From the NCBI GenBank assembly GCA_003131985.1, contig PKWH01000216.1, forward strand, positions 11,483 to 27,655: a stretch of 16,173 bases of DNA. The letters run 5' to 3'. Below, piece after piece: positions 7,110-14,387 of this stretch (the stretch's first letter is position 1; each line of letters begins with the position of its first letter). This DNA comes from Acidobacteriota bacterium (GTDB lineage: Bacteria > Acidobacteriota > Terriglobia > Acidiferrales > UBA7541). Both the position numbers and the translations under genes were made by a program. Under the pieces are notes generated by a model. It was not told the DNA's origin. It ran no database searches and worked only from the letters and a program-made list of their open reading frames with translations.

Positions 7110-8348
7110 ATGATGGCGAAAAATAGCAGACCAAAATGGATCGTAGCGGCCCTTGCTGTGGCGCTTGTCGTCATAGTTCTAGTGGTTCTCGCGGGGCGTG
7201 GGCAAGCTCCGACCGTGTCGATCGTCCAAGTGTCTCGCGAGGATTTAACTGCATCGATCACGAGCAACGGAAAGGTCGAACCGATTTCTCCCGTTATTGC
7301 TCACGCCCAGTTTGCCACGTTCGTGGACAAAGTAATGGTTAGCGAAGGGCAGTCTGTGCACCGAGGAGAGCTCATTCTGAGCCTCAATGCGGCAGATATC
7401 GGAAGTCAGCTCGCACAGGCTCGCCAAGATTTGCTCTCTGCTCAAACCACTTTGCGAAATGCTCGTGCAGGCGGTCCTCCCAATGACGTAGCGCAGCTTG
7501 GAGGAGATCTGCAGGCAGCGCGAGCGAGGGTCGCCGACCTTGAACGCACGCACGCAGCGCTCACCGAACTTGTCGCCAAGCAAGCGGCCACGCAGGACGA
7601 ACTCGCTCAGAACCAGGCGGCTTTGGCCGAGGCCCGCGCCAATCTTCAAGCGCTGGAGCAGAAAACGGCGGCTCTAAAGCAGCAAACAAGCGTGGACGCA
7701 GAAGCGGCTGATTTGCGTGTAAAGCAGGCGCAGGGTCAGGTTCAGTCACTAGAAGAAAAACTGCGTTCGGCGACTGTTACGGCAGAAGGTGACGTCACCG
7801 TTTATTCGTTGCCCGTGCACGCAGGCGATTATGTGAAAGTGGGCGACATTCTGGCGGAAATGGCTGACTTGCGCCAAGTGCGCGTTCGTGCATTTGTGGA
7901 TGAGCCCGATCTCGGATCGCTCGAGCCGAACGAGGATGTTAGGGTAAATTGGGATGCCATGCCTAACCGCACGTGGGCCGGGAAAGTAGAGCAAGTTCCC
8001 AAGCAGGTGGTAGCGCGCGGAACCCGCAGCGTGGGTGAGGTTCTGTGCTCGGTGCAGAATGACAAGGTTGAACTTCTGCCAAATGTAAATGTTGAAGTGC
8101 ACATCCTGGTCCGGCAACGGCCTGGGGTGCTGGTAGTGCCGCGGCGAGCCGTAAGTTACGAAAACGGACAGCACTATGTTTTTGTATTCGACGGTGAAAA
8201 AGTTCATCGCCGCCAGTTTGAAGTGGGCATAGCAAGCGATAAAAGCTATGAAGTCGTTTCGGGCCTGGCGCTGGGCGACAAGATCGCGCTGCCTGGCGAT
8301 ATGGATTTGAAGGACGGTACGGAAGTTCGAGTTACGGAGGCCAAATGA
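7110..8348 (+). CDS. HlyD/MacA-type periplasmic adaptor (membrane fusion protein)
   Basis: A 412-residue adaptor linking an inner-membrane transporter to a TolC-like channel. Residues about 9-29 are a single N-terminal membrane anchor (IVAALAVALVVIVLVVLAG). Then come a first lipoyl half (ASITSNGKVEPISPVIA, DKVMVSEGQSVHRGELILSL), a long alpha-helical hairpin at about 95-220 rich in Ala, Gln and Glu (LAQARQDLLSAQTTLRNARA to QVQSLEEKLRSA), the second lipoyl half (VTVYSLPVHAGDYVKVGDIL), a beta-barrel domain and a membrane-proximal domain (PGVLVVPRRAVSY to the end). The frame is open back to 6753, but that part overlaps the zinc-ribbon gene and the promoter and has no family similarity. The start is therefore ATG 7110, or the adjacent ATG at 7113. 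It is first gene of a four-gene operon; its stop overlaps the next ATG by four bases. Confidence 0.92.
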   Translation: MMAKNSRPKWIVAALAVALVVIVLVVLAGRGQAPTVSIVQVSREDLTASITSNGKVEPISPVIAHAQFATFVDKVMVSEGQSVHRGELILSLNAADIGSQLAQARQDLLSAQTTLRNARAGGPPNDVAQLGGDLQAARARVADLERTHAALTELVAKQAATQDELAQNQAALAEARANLQALEQKTAALKQQTSVDAEAADLRVKQAQGQVQSLEEKLRSATVTAEGDVTVYSLPVHAGDYVKVGDILAEMADLRQVRVRAFVDEPDLGSLEPNEDVRVNWDAMPNRTWAGKVEQVPKQVVARGTRSVGEVLCSVQNDKVELLPNVNVEVHILVRQRPGVLVVPRRAVSYENGQHYVFVFDGEKVHRRQFEVGIASDKSYEVVSGLALGDKIALPGDMDLKDGTEVRVTEAK

Positions 8349-9379
8349 AACTGCGGTCCGCTCGTATTCCTGGATTTGCGCTGGCTCTTCTTGCCGGGAC
8401 GACGATCCTCGCGACAATCGTTCCGCTTGGAGCAGTGCTACTGTGTCGTTCCGCGTTCGCATCAGACGCGTCCGGAGCAATTCAGACTGCGCAGCGCCAG
8501 TTCAACTCTGGAAATTACACAGCCGCAATCAAGACGCTGCAGTCCGTGGCGCAGGTTTCGGCCAGCGCCGAGGGACAATACTGGCTCGGGCGCAACTATT
8601 ACGAGCTCCGCGATTATGACAACGCAATCGCAGCCGCTGAAAAGGCCGTCGAGCTTGATCCTAAGAGCTCTCTCTATCATGAATGGCTGGGCCGCATTTA
8701 TGGAGGGAAGGCAGATCGCGATCGCAGCTTTTCGTACGCGCGAAAAGTTAAGAAAGAATTCGAAGAGGCGGTGCGGCTGAATCCCTCAAATACGGACGCC
8801 CGGCGTGACCTTGAACAATACAGCATGGAGGCTCCCTGGGTCGTCGGCGGAAGCAAGGATGAAGCCAAGGATCAAGTGGCAGCGATCGAAGCGATCGACC
8901 CAGTAGAGGGACATTTAGCGCGCGCCGCTTACGATCTGGATGCCAAGAAGACGGAACTTGCGGAGAAGGAATATCGTGACGTACTCGCAGCAAAACCGAA
9001 AAAGATCGAGCCTTATTTGGACGTCATCAATTTTTTTATACATCAGAACAAGCCCGCCGATGCAGAAGCGGCGATTCAGGCGGCAGCGCTGGTGAGTCCA
9101 AATGATCCGCGTCTAGCCTATTACCGCGGAGTCTCACGGGTGCTTTCCGGAACAGACCTTTCGCGCGGGGAAGAATATTTGAAGTCCTACCTCGCGAGCT
9201 CACCCGACCGCAGCGATTGGCCGTCGCACGCGGGAGCCCGTGAGTGGCTGGGAAGGCTTTACGAAGCTGAAGGAAAGCGGGCTGAAGCGGCAGAGCAATA
9301 TCGTGCGGCGCTGCAGCTAGACCCGGGACGCAAGGAAGCAAAATCCCGGCTCGAAAAACTCGAGAAGTCGTCGCACTGA
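8345..9379 (+). CDS. Secreted TPR-repeat protein in the efflux operon
   Basis: A 344-residue protein with a long hydrophobic signal sequence and a likely cleavage site after AFA at about residue 40 (SAFA-SDASG), so it should be periplasmic or membrane-tethered. Tetratricopeptide-like repeats follow: ASAEGQYWLGRNYYELRDYD, AIAAAEKAVELDPKSSLYHEWLGRIYGG, EFEEAVRLNPSNTDARRDL, a central group (LAEKEYRDVLAAKPKKIEPYLDV, ADAEAAIQAAALVSPNDPRLAYYR) and a C-terminal one (EWLGRLYEAEGKRAEAAEQY, ALQLDPGRKEAKSRLEKL). TPR domains mediate protein contacts, so it may organise the export complex. Its ATG overlaps the adaptor stop (ATGA), with GGAGG five bases upstream. It lies between adaptor and permease, where a LolD/MacB-type ATPase gene is often found; no Walker motifs are present. 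Exact function unknown. Confidence 0.88.
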   Translation: MKLRSARIPGFALALLAGTTILATIVPLGAVLLCRSAFASDASGAIQTAQRQFNSGNYTAAIKTLQSVAQVSASAEGQYWLGRNYYELRDYDNAIAAAEKAVELDPKSSLYHEWLGRIYGGKADRDRSFSYARKVKKEFEEAVRLNPSNTDARRDLEQYSMEAPWVVGGSKDEAKDQVAAIEAIDPVEGHLARAAYDLDAKKTELAEKEYRDVLAAKPKKIEPYLDVINFFIHQNKPADAEAAIQAAALVSPNDPRLAYYRGVSRVLSGTDLSRGEEYLKSYLASSPDRSDWPSHAGAREWLGRLYEAEGKRAEAAEQYRAALQLDPGRKEAKSRLEKLEKSSH

Positions 9380-9443
9380 GCTCTTGCTGCTGTGAATGGA
9401 AGACTTTCATTCACCCAAGCGCATCCTATTAGCTGGTACTCCT

Positions 9444-10676
9444 ATGCAACCTCTTCGCGGATCACCAACCGAATGGCGCGAGACGTGGCAGCTTGCAGTG
9501 CAAGCGCTCCGCGCCAACAAAGTACGCGCCATGCTGACTATGCTAGGTGTGATCATAGGAAGCGCTTGCATCGTGTTGGTGGTAACCGTTGCCCTATCAG
9601 GAAAGCTCTACATTATCGGACTGATAGAGGGAATAGGGGCGAATCTCGTCTATGCGTCGGTGATCCACTCCGGAGCGGTTACGTTCACAGACGAAGTGAC
9701 GCCGGCCGACCTGGAGGCGGTGAAGTCGAGTATCCCTAATGTGGTGCAAGTGGCGGGGACAAATGATATGGCAATGTCCACGAGCGTAGATGGCAAGGAG
9801 TATCCGATTTACCTAGTGGGAGTGACGGCAGGTTTTCAAAAGATCCGCAACCTACTTGTTTTGCGAGGGCGGTACCTAGACCAGGATGACTTAAGAACGC
9901 AAAGCAAGGTCTGTCTGCTGACGCAAAACCTTGCGGATCTGCTATTTCCCTCCGAAAGTCCGTTGGGAAAAGACATTGGCATCGGGGAGCTGCACTTCAC
10001 GGTCATAGGTGTTTACAAGGAACGAGTTGCAAGCTTTGGCTTGACCGAGCTTCGCCCGGAATCCGTGATCGTTCCTTTTGCGTTGATCAAGTACTACACG
10101 GGCACGGAATTCTTCAAGTCGTTTTACGTGCAGGCAGACAAGCCTGACGACGTCCCAATGGTAACAACTCAGGTCGAACAGATCTTGCTGAGCCGGCATC
10201 GTTCTGGCGCTAGGTACAGGGTAGAAAATCTTTCCGGTATTCTCGAGACCGCCCATAGCATTTCGCTGGCGCTGACAGTTTTATTGATTTTGGTGGCCTT
10301 GATCGCTCTCACGATTAGCGGCATCGGGATCATGAACATTATGCTGGTGACGGTGACGGAACGAACCCACGAGATCGGGATTCGCAAAGCCATCGGCGCC
10401 CGTCGTGACTCGATCCTGTATCAATTCTTAATGGAGGCTTTGCTAATAAGCGGTACAGGAGCGCTGGTGGGGATCGTGATCGCAGTTTCCATTCCCATCA
10501 TCATCAATTCCTTCATCAGGTTCATTCCTGACCTGCGGGGAGTTACTATTCCTGTGTCATGGCTCTCCGTACTGCTGGCGTTCATAGTATCCTGCTCAAC
10601 GGGCCTGCTGTTCGGTTATCTTCCTGCCAACCGCGCGGCACGTCTTCACCCGACGGAATCGCTACGCTATGAATAA
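9444..10676 (+). CDS. MacB-like ABC transporter permease (FtsX family), no ATPase domain
   Basis: A 410-residue inner-membrane protein with the MacB permease layout. It has an N-terminal coupling helix and first membrane segment (LRANKVRAMLTMLGVIIGSACIVLVVTVAL), a periplasmic MacB_PCD domain of about 230 residues (IEGIGANLVYASVI to VENLSGILETAHS), and three C-terminal membrane segments of the FtsX domain with the motif TERTHEIGIRKAIGARRDSIL and the closing LPANRAARLHPTESLRYE. Unlike full MacB it has no N-terminal nucleotide-binding domain. ATG 9444 is chosen because the coupling helix starts about 20 residues later, as in relatives; ATG 9396 would add 16 poorly conserved residues. Neither has a clear ribosome site. 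It would couple an ATPase to the adaptor and TolC in extruding lipids, peptides or drugs (mechanotransmission model). No ATPase gene is visible in the operon, so one must come from elsewhere. The last eight bases overlap the TolC gene. Confidence 0.92.
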   Translation: MQPLRGSPTEWRETWQLAVQALRANKVRAMLTMLGVIIGSACIVLVVTVALSGKLYIIGLIEGIGANLVYASVIHSGAVTFTDEVTPADLEAVKSSIPNVVQVAGTNDMAMSTSVDGKEYPIYLVGVTAGFQKIRNLLVLRGRYLDQDDLRTQSKVCLLTQNLADLLFPSESPLGKDIGIGELHFTVIGVYKERVASFGLTELRPESVIVPFALIKYYTGTEFFKSFYVQADKPDDVPMVTTQVEQILLSRHRSGARYRVENLSGILETAHSISLALTVLLILVALIALTISGIGIMNIMLVTVTERTHEIGIRKAIGARRDSILYQFLMEALLISGTGALVGIVIAVSIPIIINSFIRFIPDLRGVTIPVSWLSVLLAFIVSCSTGLLFGYLPANRAARLHPTESLRYE

Positions 10677-11967
10677 AAAATTGCGAGTGTTAGCTGCGGC
10701 CGGCGTAATTGCGGCGTTTTTGACAGCAGGACTTGCGCGCGCGCAGGATGCCGAAAAGCTGACCATGCGTCAGGCTGTTACGCTGGCGCTGCAGAACAGC
10801 CGGGATCTAGCTCTGGCGCGCGTGCAGTACACCGTCGCCCTTAACGAAGCAGGGCTTGACCGAGCCGCATTTCTGCCAAACCTCTATACCGGTTCTGGGG
10901 CTGCGTACACTTCCGGATTTCCGTCCATTTCAGGCTCACCGCCTGCGGTTTTTCAAATGAGCTACAACCAGGCTGTTTTCAATCCGCTGCTGAAAGGGCA
11001 GCAACGCGCAGCGGAAGATCGCGCGAAGAACATGAAACTCGAACTGGATCGGATGCATGACGACGTCATCGTGCGGGCCGCGACGGCTTATCTCGAGCTG
11101 GCCGAAGTGCGACATTCCCTGGAACTGATGCGAAAGGAAGAAGCCAGCGTAGAAAAAATTCTGGGTGTGACGCGCGATCGTGTCGCAGCAAACCAGGAGC
11201 TGTCAATCGAAGTGACTCGCAGCGAATTGGAGCAAGCGCGGGTGGAGGAAAAAATCATCAAGCTGGAAGGCCGCGACGAAACCTTGACGCAACAGATACG
11301 CAATCTCACGGGGATTTCGGATGGGCAATCTGTCGAAGTGGATACCGAGGAGCCGTCGTTCGAAAGTAATCTACCGGTAAACGACATGATGAACGCCGCC
11401 ATGCAGAGCGATCGAGGAATTCAGGAAGCTGAAAACGAGCGTCTGGCACGCCAGCACCTGTTGCGTGGCGCGCATCTTAGTTATTGGCCTACCGTGGATG
11501 TTGTCGGGCAGTACAGCATTTTGAGCCAATTCAACAATTACAATGAGTTCTATAAGAAGTTCGAGCGCAATAACGTAAACCTAGGCGTTCAGGTCACCAT
11601 TCCCCTCTTCGCTTCGAAGACGCGTGCGACTGTCGCGCTGGCGAAGAGCGAATTGGAAGCCGCCGAGTTGACACTGGGAAGCAAACGCCAGGAAGTCCGC
11701 TTGGACATCCAACAGAAAGCCCGCACCGTCCGTGAACTGGACGCGACTCGCGAGGTCGCCCGTCTCGACTTGAAGCTGGCGCAGGAAACCCTGCAAGTTG
11801 CCCAGTCCAAGTTTGACGAAGGGCGCTTTACGCTTCGAGATATTGAACGAGCGCGTTTGGATGAGAGCGACAAGTGGGTGGCGTTTCTTGACGCTGATTT
11901 TGCGCGTCAGCAAGGGCAGCTAAGTCTTTTGCAGGCAACGGGCCAGTTGGCAAAGGTGTTTCAGTAA
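10669..11967 (+). CDS. TolC-family outer-membrane efflux protein
   Basis: A 432-residue outer-membrane channel subunit. The N-terminus is a signal peptide (MNKKLRVLAAAGVIAAFLTA), with likely cleavage after ARA-Q at about residue 25. Two OEP repeats follow. The first has LTMRQAVTLALQNSRDLALA, the strand-like region VVxxRxAAFLPNLYTG (here LDRAAFLPNLYTGSGAAYTS) and helices to about 215. The second includes the beta part around LSYWPTVDVVGQYSILSQ and VNLGVQVTIPLF, then long helices to the end. Length and layout match OEP/TolC proteins. It would form the trimeric exit duct for the adaptor and permease encoded just upstream. Its ATG overlaps the permease by eight bases, confirming one operon. This is the last gene of the operon; a hairpin lies seven bases after the stop. 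Confidence 0.93.
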   Translation: MNKKLRVLAAAGVIAAFLTAGLARAQDAEKLTMRQAVTLALQNSRDLALARVQYTVALNEAGLDRAAFLPNLYTGSGAAYTSGFPSISGSPPAVFQMSYNQAVFNPLLKGQQRAAEDRAKNMKLELDRMHDDVIVRAATAYLELAEVRHSLELMRKEEASVEKILGVTRDRVAANQELSIEVTRSELEQARVEEKIIKLEGRDETLTQQIRNLTGISDGQSVEVDTEEPSFESNLPVNDMMNAAMQSDRGIQEAENERLARQHLLRGAHLSYWPTVDVVGQYSILSQFNNYNEFYKKFERNNVNLGVQVTIPLFASKTRATVALAKSELEAAELTLGSKRQEVRLDIQQKARTVRELDATREVARLDLKLAQETLQVAQSKFDEGRFTLRDIERARLDESDKWVAFLDADFARQQGQLSLLQATGQLAKVFQ

Positions 11968-11973
11968 CGAACA

Positions 11974-11992
11974 CCAAGCAACCATGGCTTGG
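11974..11992 (+). terminator. Hairpin after the efflux operon, possible terminator
   Basis: CCAAGC (11974-11979) pairs perfectly with GCTTGG (11987-11992) around a seven-base loop. No T run follows, so it is not a standard intrinsic terminator. It could be a weak or Rho-assisted stop, or stabilise the 3' end of the transcript. Confidence 0.3.
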
Positions 11993-11994
11993 GC

Positions 11995-12022
11995 TTGCCG
12001 TCAAAACCGAGTAAACTATAAG
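11995..12022 (+). promoter_or_regulatory. Promoter of the hopanoid operon
   Basis: TTGCCG (11995-12000), a 16-base spacer and TATAAG (12017-12022) form a plausible housekeeping promoter. Transcription would start near 12029, giving a leader of about 53 bases before hpnJ. It lies after the hairpin that follows the TolC gene, so the hopanoid operon is probably a separate unit. Confidence 0.5.
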
Positions 12023-12081
12023 GATTGAGCAGAAGCTAAATTCATAAGGTCATTTTCAACCCTGAGGGGGTAAGAGTAAAT

Positions 12082-13590
12082 ATGCCGTCAGTAATGAAAA
12101 CTTTGTTTCTAAATCCGCCGAGCTTTGAGAAGTTCGATGGCGGAGCGGGCTCTCGCTGGCCCGCCACGCGCGAGATTGAATCCTATTGGTATCCGGTTTG
12201 GCTGGCCTACCCGGCGGGAATGCTTGCCGGGAGTCGCTTACTCGACGGGCCGCCGCATCACATAACGCCCGAGGAAGTTGTCCGCATAGCTCAGGATTAC
12301 GAGTTCGTGGTTCTGTTTACGTCCACGGTTGGTTTCTTCAGCGACTTGCGCATGGCTCGCGCGATGAAAGACAAGAAGCCGGGCATCAAGATCTGCTTCG
12401 TCGGGCCCCAGGTACAAATCAAGCCTGCGGAAAGTCTGCTAGCAAGTCAGGACATTGATTTTGTGGTCCGCGGGGAGTTCGATCACGCCGTGGTGGAATA
12501 CGCCCAGGGCAAACCGCTTTCGGAAATCTTAAGCGCGAGCTACATGAAGGACGGCAAGATAGTCCACAACCCGCCGCGCGCGTTGCTTCAAACCGCGGAG
12601 CTTGATGAATTGCCGTTCGCCACTGAAGTCTATGAGAAGAATTTAACGATTGAGAATTATAACGTTCCATTTCTGCTGAATCCGTATGTCTCATTTTATA
12701 CGGCACGAGGCTGTCCGGCTCTGTGCACCTTCTGCCTGTGGCCTCAGACTCTTTCCGGCCACGCCTGGCGCGTGCGATCGGTGGACAGTGTGGCGCGCGA
12801 ATTCAAGCAGGCGCACAAGATGTTCCCCCAAGCCAAGGAATTTTTCTTTGACGACGACACCTTCAACATCCGCAAGGATCGCGTGCTAGCTCTCTGCAAG
12901 GAATTCAAGCCGGTCGGCTTCCAATGGTCCTGCACGGCACGCGTTCATAGCGACTACGAGACGTTAAAAGCAATGGCGGACGCTGGAGCCCGACTATTGA
13001 TTGTTGGCTTTGAATCAGGCGATCCGCAAATCCTGAAGAACATCAAGAAGGGCGCTACGGTCGAAATGGGCCGCACCTTCGTGCAGAACTGCAAGAAGGT
13101 CGGAATCCACGTTCACGGCGACTTTATTATCGGGTTGCCCGGCGAGACGAAGCAAACCATCGAGAAAACCATCGAGTACGCAAAAGAGCTTGACTGCGAA
13201 ACCATCCAGGTTTCGATGGCTCATGCTTATCCCGGCACAGAACTTTACGACCAGGGCATGCGCGAAGGCTTCCTGGCCGGCGAAGCAGCCACGGACGTGA
13301 ACGGCCACCAGCTTCCGCATCTTGAGTATCCCGGGCTCTCGCGTGAATACATGGTGGAATCAGTGAACCGTTTTTACGACAGCTACTACCTCCGCCCGCG
13401 TGTCGCCTGGCGTATCGTACGTGAATCACTTTGGGATTCGCACGAGCGCAAACGCCTGTTCCATGAAGCGGTTGACTTCATGAAACTTCGTCACGAGCGC
13501 AGGAAAGTCGCGAAGAAAGGCGTTCAGAAAAGGGTCCTTGTCGAAGCGCCGCCCATGGAGCCGCGTTCCAGCGAATCGCAGAGCGCATGA
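12082..13590 (+). CDS. hpnJ: HpnJ, hopanoid-associated cobalamin-binding radical SAM enzyme
   Basis: A 502-residue cytoplasmic enzyme. It starts with the family's MKTLFLNPPSFEKFDGG-type opening (residues 5-21). Residues about 60-145 form a cobalamin-binding-like domain (EFVVLFTSTVGFF, IKICFVGPQVQI, DIDFVVRGEFD). The radical SAM core begins with the iron-sulfur motif C211-x3-C215-x2-C218 (GCPALCTFCLWPQ) and continues through FFFDDDTFNIRKDRV and GFESGDPQILKNIKKG. In the hopanoid pathway HpnJ acts after HpnI and HpnK and turns the glucosamine-bearing bacteriohopanetetrol into the cyclitol ether by ring contraction. ATG 12082 has GAGGGGG 11 bases upstream; the internal ATG at 12094 is a second possibility. 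A basic C-terminal tail of about 40 residues is not conserved-looking. The stop overlaps the next ATG by four bases. Identification rests on remembered family features. Confidence 0.93.
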   Translation: MPSVMKTLFLNPPSFEKFDGGAGSRWPATREIESYWYPVWLAYPAGMLAGSRLLDGPPHHITPEEVVRIAQDYEFVVLFTSTVGFFSDLRMARAMKDKKPGIKICFVGPQVQIKPAESLLASQDIDFVVRGEFDHAVVEYAQGKPLSEILSASYMKDGKIVHNPPRALLQTAELDELPFATEVYEKNLTIENYNVPFLLNPYVSFYTARGCPALCTFCLWPQTLSGHAWRVRSVDSVAREFKQAHKMFPQAKEFFFDDDTFNIRKDRVLALCKEFKPVGFQWSCTARVHSDYETLKAMADAGARLLIVGFESGDPQILKNIKKGATVEMGRTFVQNCKKVGIHVHGDFIIGLPGETKQTIEKTIEYAKELDCETIQVSMAHAYPGTELYDQGMREGFLAGEAATDVNGHQLPHLEYPGLSREYMVESVNRFYDSYYLRPRVAWRIVRESLWDSHERKRLFHEAVDFMKLRHERRKVAKKGVQKRVLVEAPPMEPRSSESQSA

Positions 13591-14003
13591 AACCTACGGC
13601 AGGGCTTCATTTTAAGACTTATGTCCTGCTGTTTTTGATGGTGACCTTCGGCCCAGTAGGGGACGCTCTACTGGGGAAAGGCATGAAGATCGTCGGCGTT
13701 CCTACTGCGTGGACGCTGAACGAACTCTTCTACTTCTTCTTTCGCGCTTTTACTTCCGGTACGGTCTGGCTTGGAATCGCCTCCTTGCTTACATTTTTCA
13801 TTTCTTACACCCTGGTGCTTTCCTGGGCGGATTTTAGTTTCGTCCAGCCGGCCTCTGCGATCGCTTACGCAATCGTCGCCCTGCTCGGTCATTTCTTGCT
13901 TGGCGAGTACGTAAGCACCACACGGTGGATTGGCATCGCGATCATTTGTCTCGGCGTTCTTTTCGTGGGGAACACGTCGCTGAGTACCACGGAGCGCGCC
14001 TGA
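13587..14003 (+). CDS. Half-size EamA/SMR-like membrane protein 1 of a pair
   Basis: A 138-residue protein with about four membrane segments (roughly residues 11-30, 58-78, 84-104 and 113-130), the size of an SMR or half-EamA unit. Motifs near the end, SFVQPASAIAY and FLLGEYVSTTRWIGI, are those of the EamA (drug/metabolite transporter) fold. The ATG overlaps the hpnJ stop by four bases. The neighbour immediately after it is its paralogue (SFVVPITALSY, LFLGERVTKLRW), so the two probably form a heterodimer like ArnE/ArnF, which flip undecaprenyl-linked aminoarabinose. The location between hpnJ and hpnI suggests a role with hopanoid or a lipid-linked sugar; this is inference. I do not know an established gene name for it. 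Confidence 0.88.
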   Translation: MKPTAGLHFKTYVLLFLMVTFGPVGDALLGKGMKIVGVPTAWTLNELFYFFFRAFTSGTVWLGIASLLTFFISYTLVLSWADFSFVQPASAIAYAIVALLGHFLLGEYVSTTRWIGIAIICLGVLFVGNTSLSTTERA

Positions 14004-14380
14004 TGTTATTAGAGGCGATTTTGCTTCTGCTGATCGTTTTGGGCAGCACGGCGGGTGAGCTTTGTATTACGCGCGCCATGAAAGTGATCGGCGAAGTGAA
14101 GGATTTTCGACCTCTGGCGCTCCTGCGGGTCTTCGGCCGGGCATTGAAAGTTGGGTGGATGTGGCTCGGTCTTTCGCTCATGGGCATCAGCTTTTTCGCC
14201 ATGCTGACGATGCTCTCGATGGAAAACGTCAGCTTCGTTGTTCCTATTACCGCTCTCAGTTACGCGGCAGGTGCTTACGGCAGCCGCTTGTTTTTGGGCG
14301 AACGCGTCACCAAGCTACGTTGGGCTGGAGTTTTTCTGGTCTGCTTTGGCGTCGTCCTCGTGTGGCAGGGCAAGGGGTAG
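14003..14380 (+). CDS. Half-size EamA/SMR-like membrane protein 2 of a pair
   Basis: A 125-residue paralogue of the preceding protein with four membrane segments (about 3-22, 52-72, 76-96 and 105-121). The two share the pattern SFVxP in the third helix, FLGExV before the fourth, then RW-x-G and a C-x-GV helix. The start is the ATG at 14003, whose A is the last base of the preceding stop (TGATG), with GGAG eight bases upstream (13991-13994). An earlier in-frame start at 13925 lies inside the previous gene and is not needed. Overlapping starts give roughly equal synthesis of both subunits. The protein ends in a short basic tail (WQGKG). Substrate unknown; a flippase for hopanoid intermediates or for a glycosyl donor is the favoured guess. 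Confidence 0.9.
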   Translation: MLLEAILLLLIVLGSTAGELCITRAMKVIGEVKDFRPLALLRVFGRALKVGWMWLGLSLMGISFFAMLTMLSMENVSFVVPITALSYAAGAYGSRLFLGERVTKLRWAGVFLVCFGVVLVWQGKG

Positions 14381-14387
14381 CGGTCTT

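Noticed and set aside
9396..9443. Longer start for the MacB-like permease
   Set aside because: It adds 16 residues not expected for the family. It cannot be excluded because neither start has a clear ribosome site, so it is kept only as an alternative.
14238..14387. Longer N-terminus for HpnI
   Set aside because: It would lie inside the second EamA gene in a different frame. ATG 14388 has a ribosome site and is followed by the expected membrane segment.
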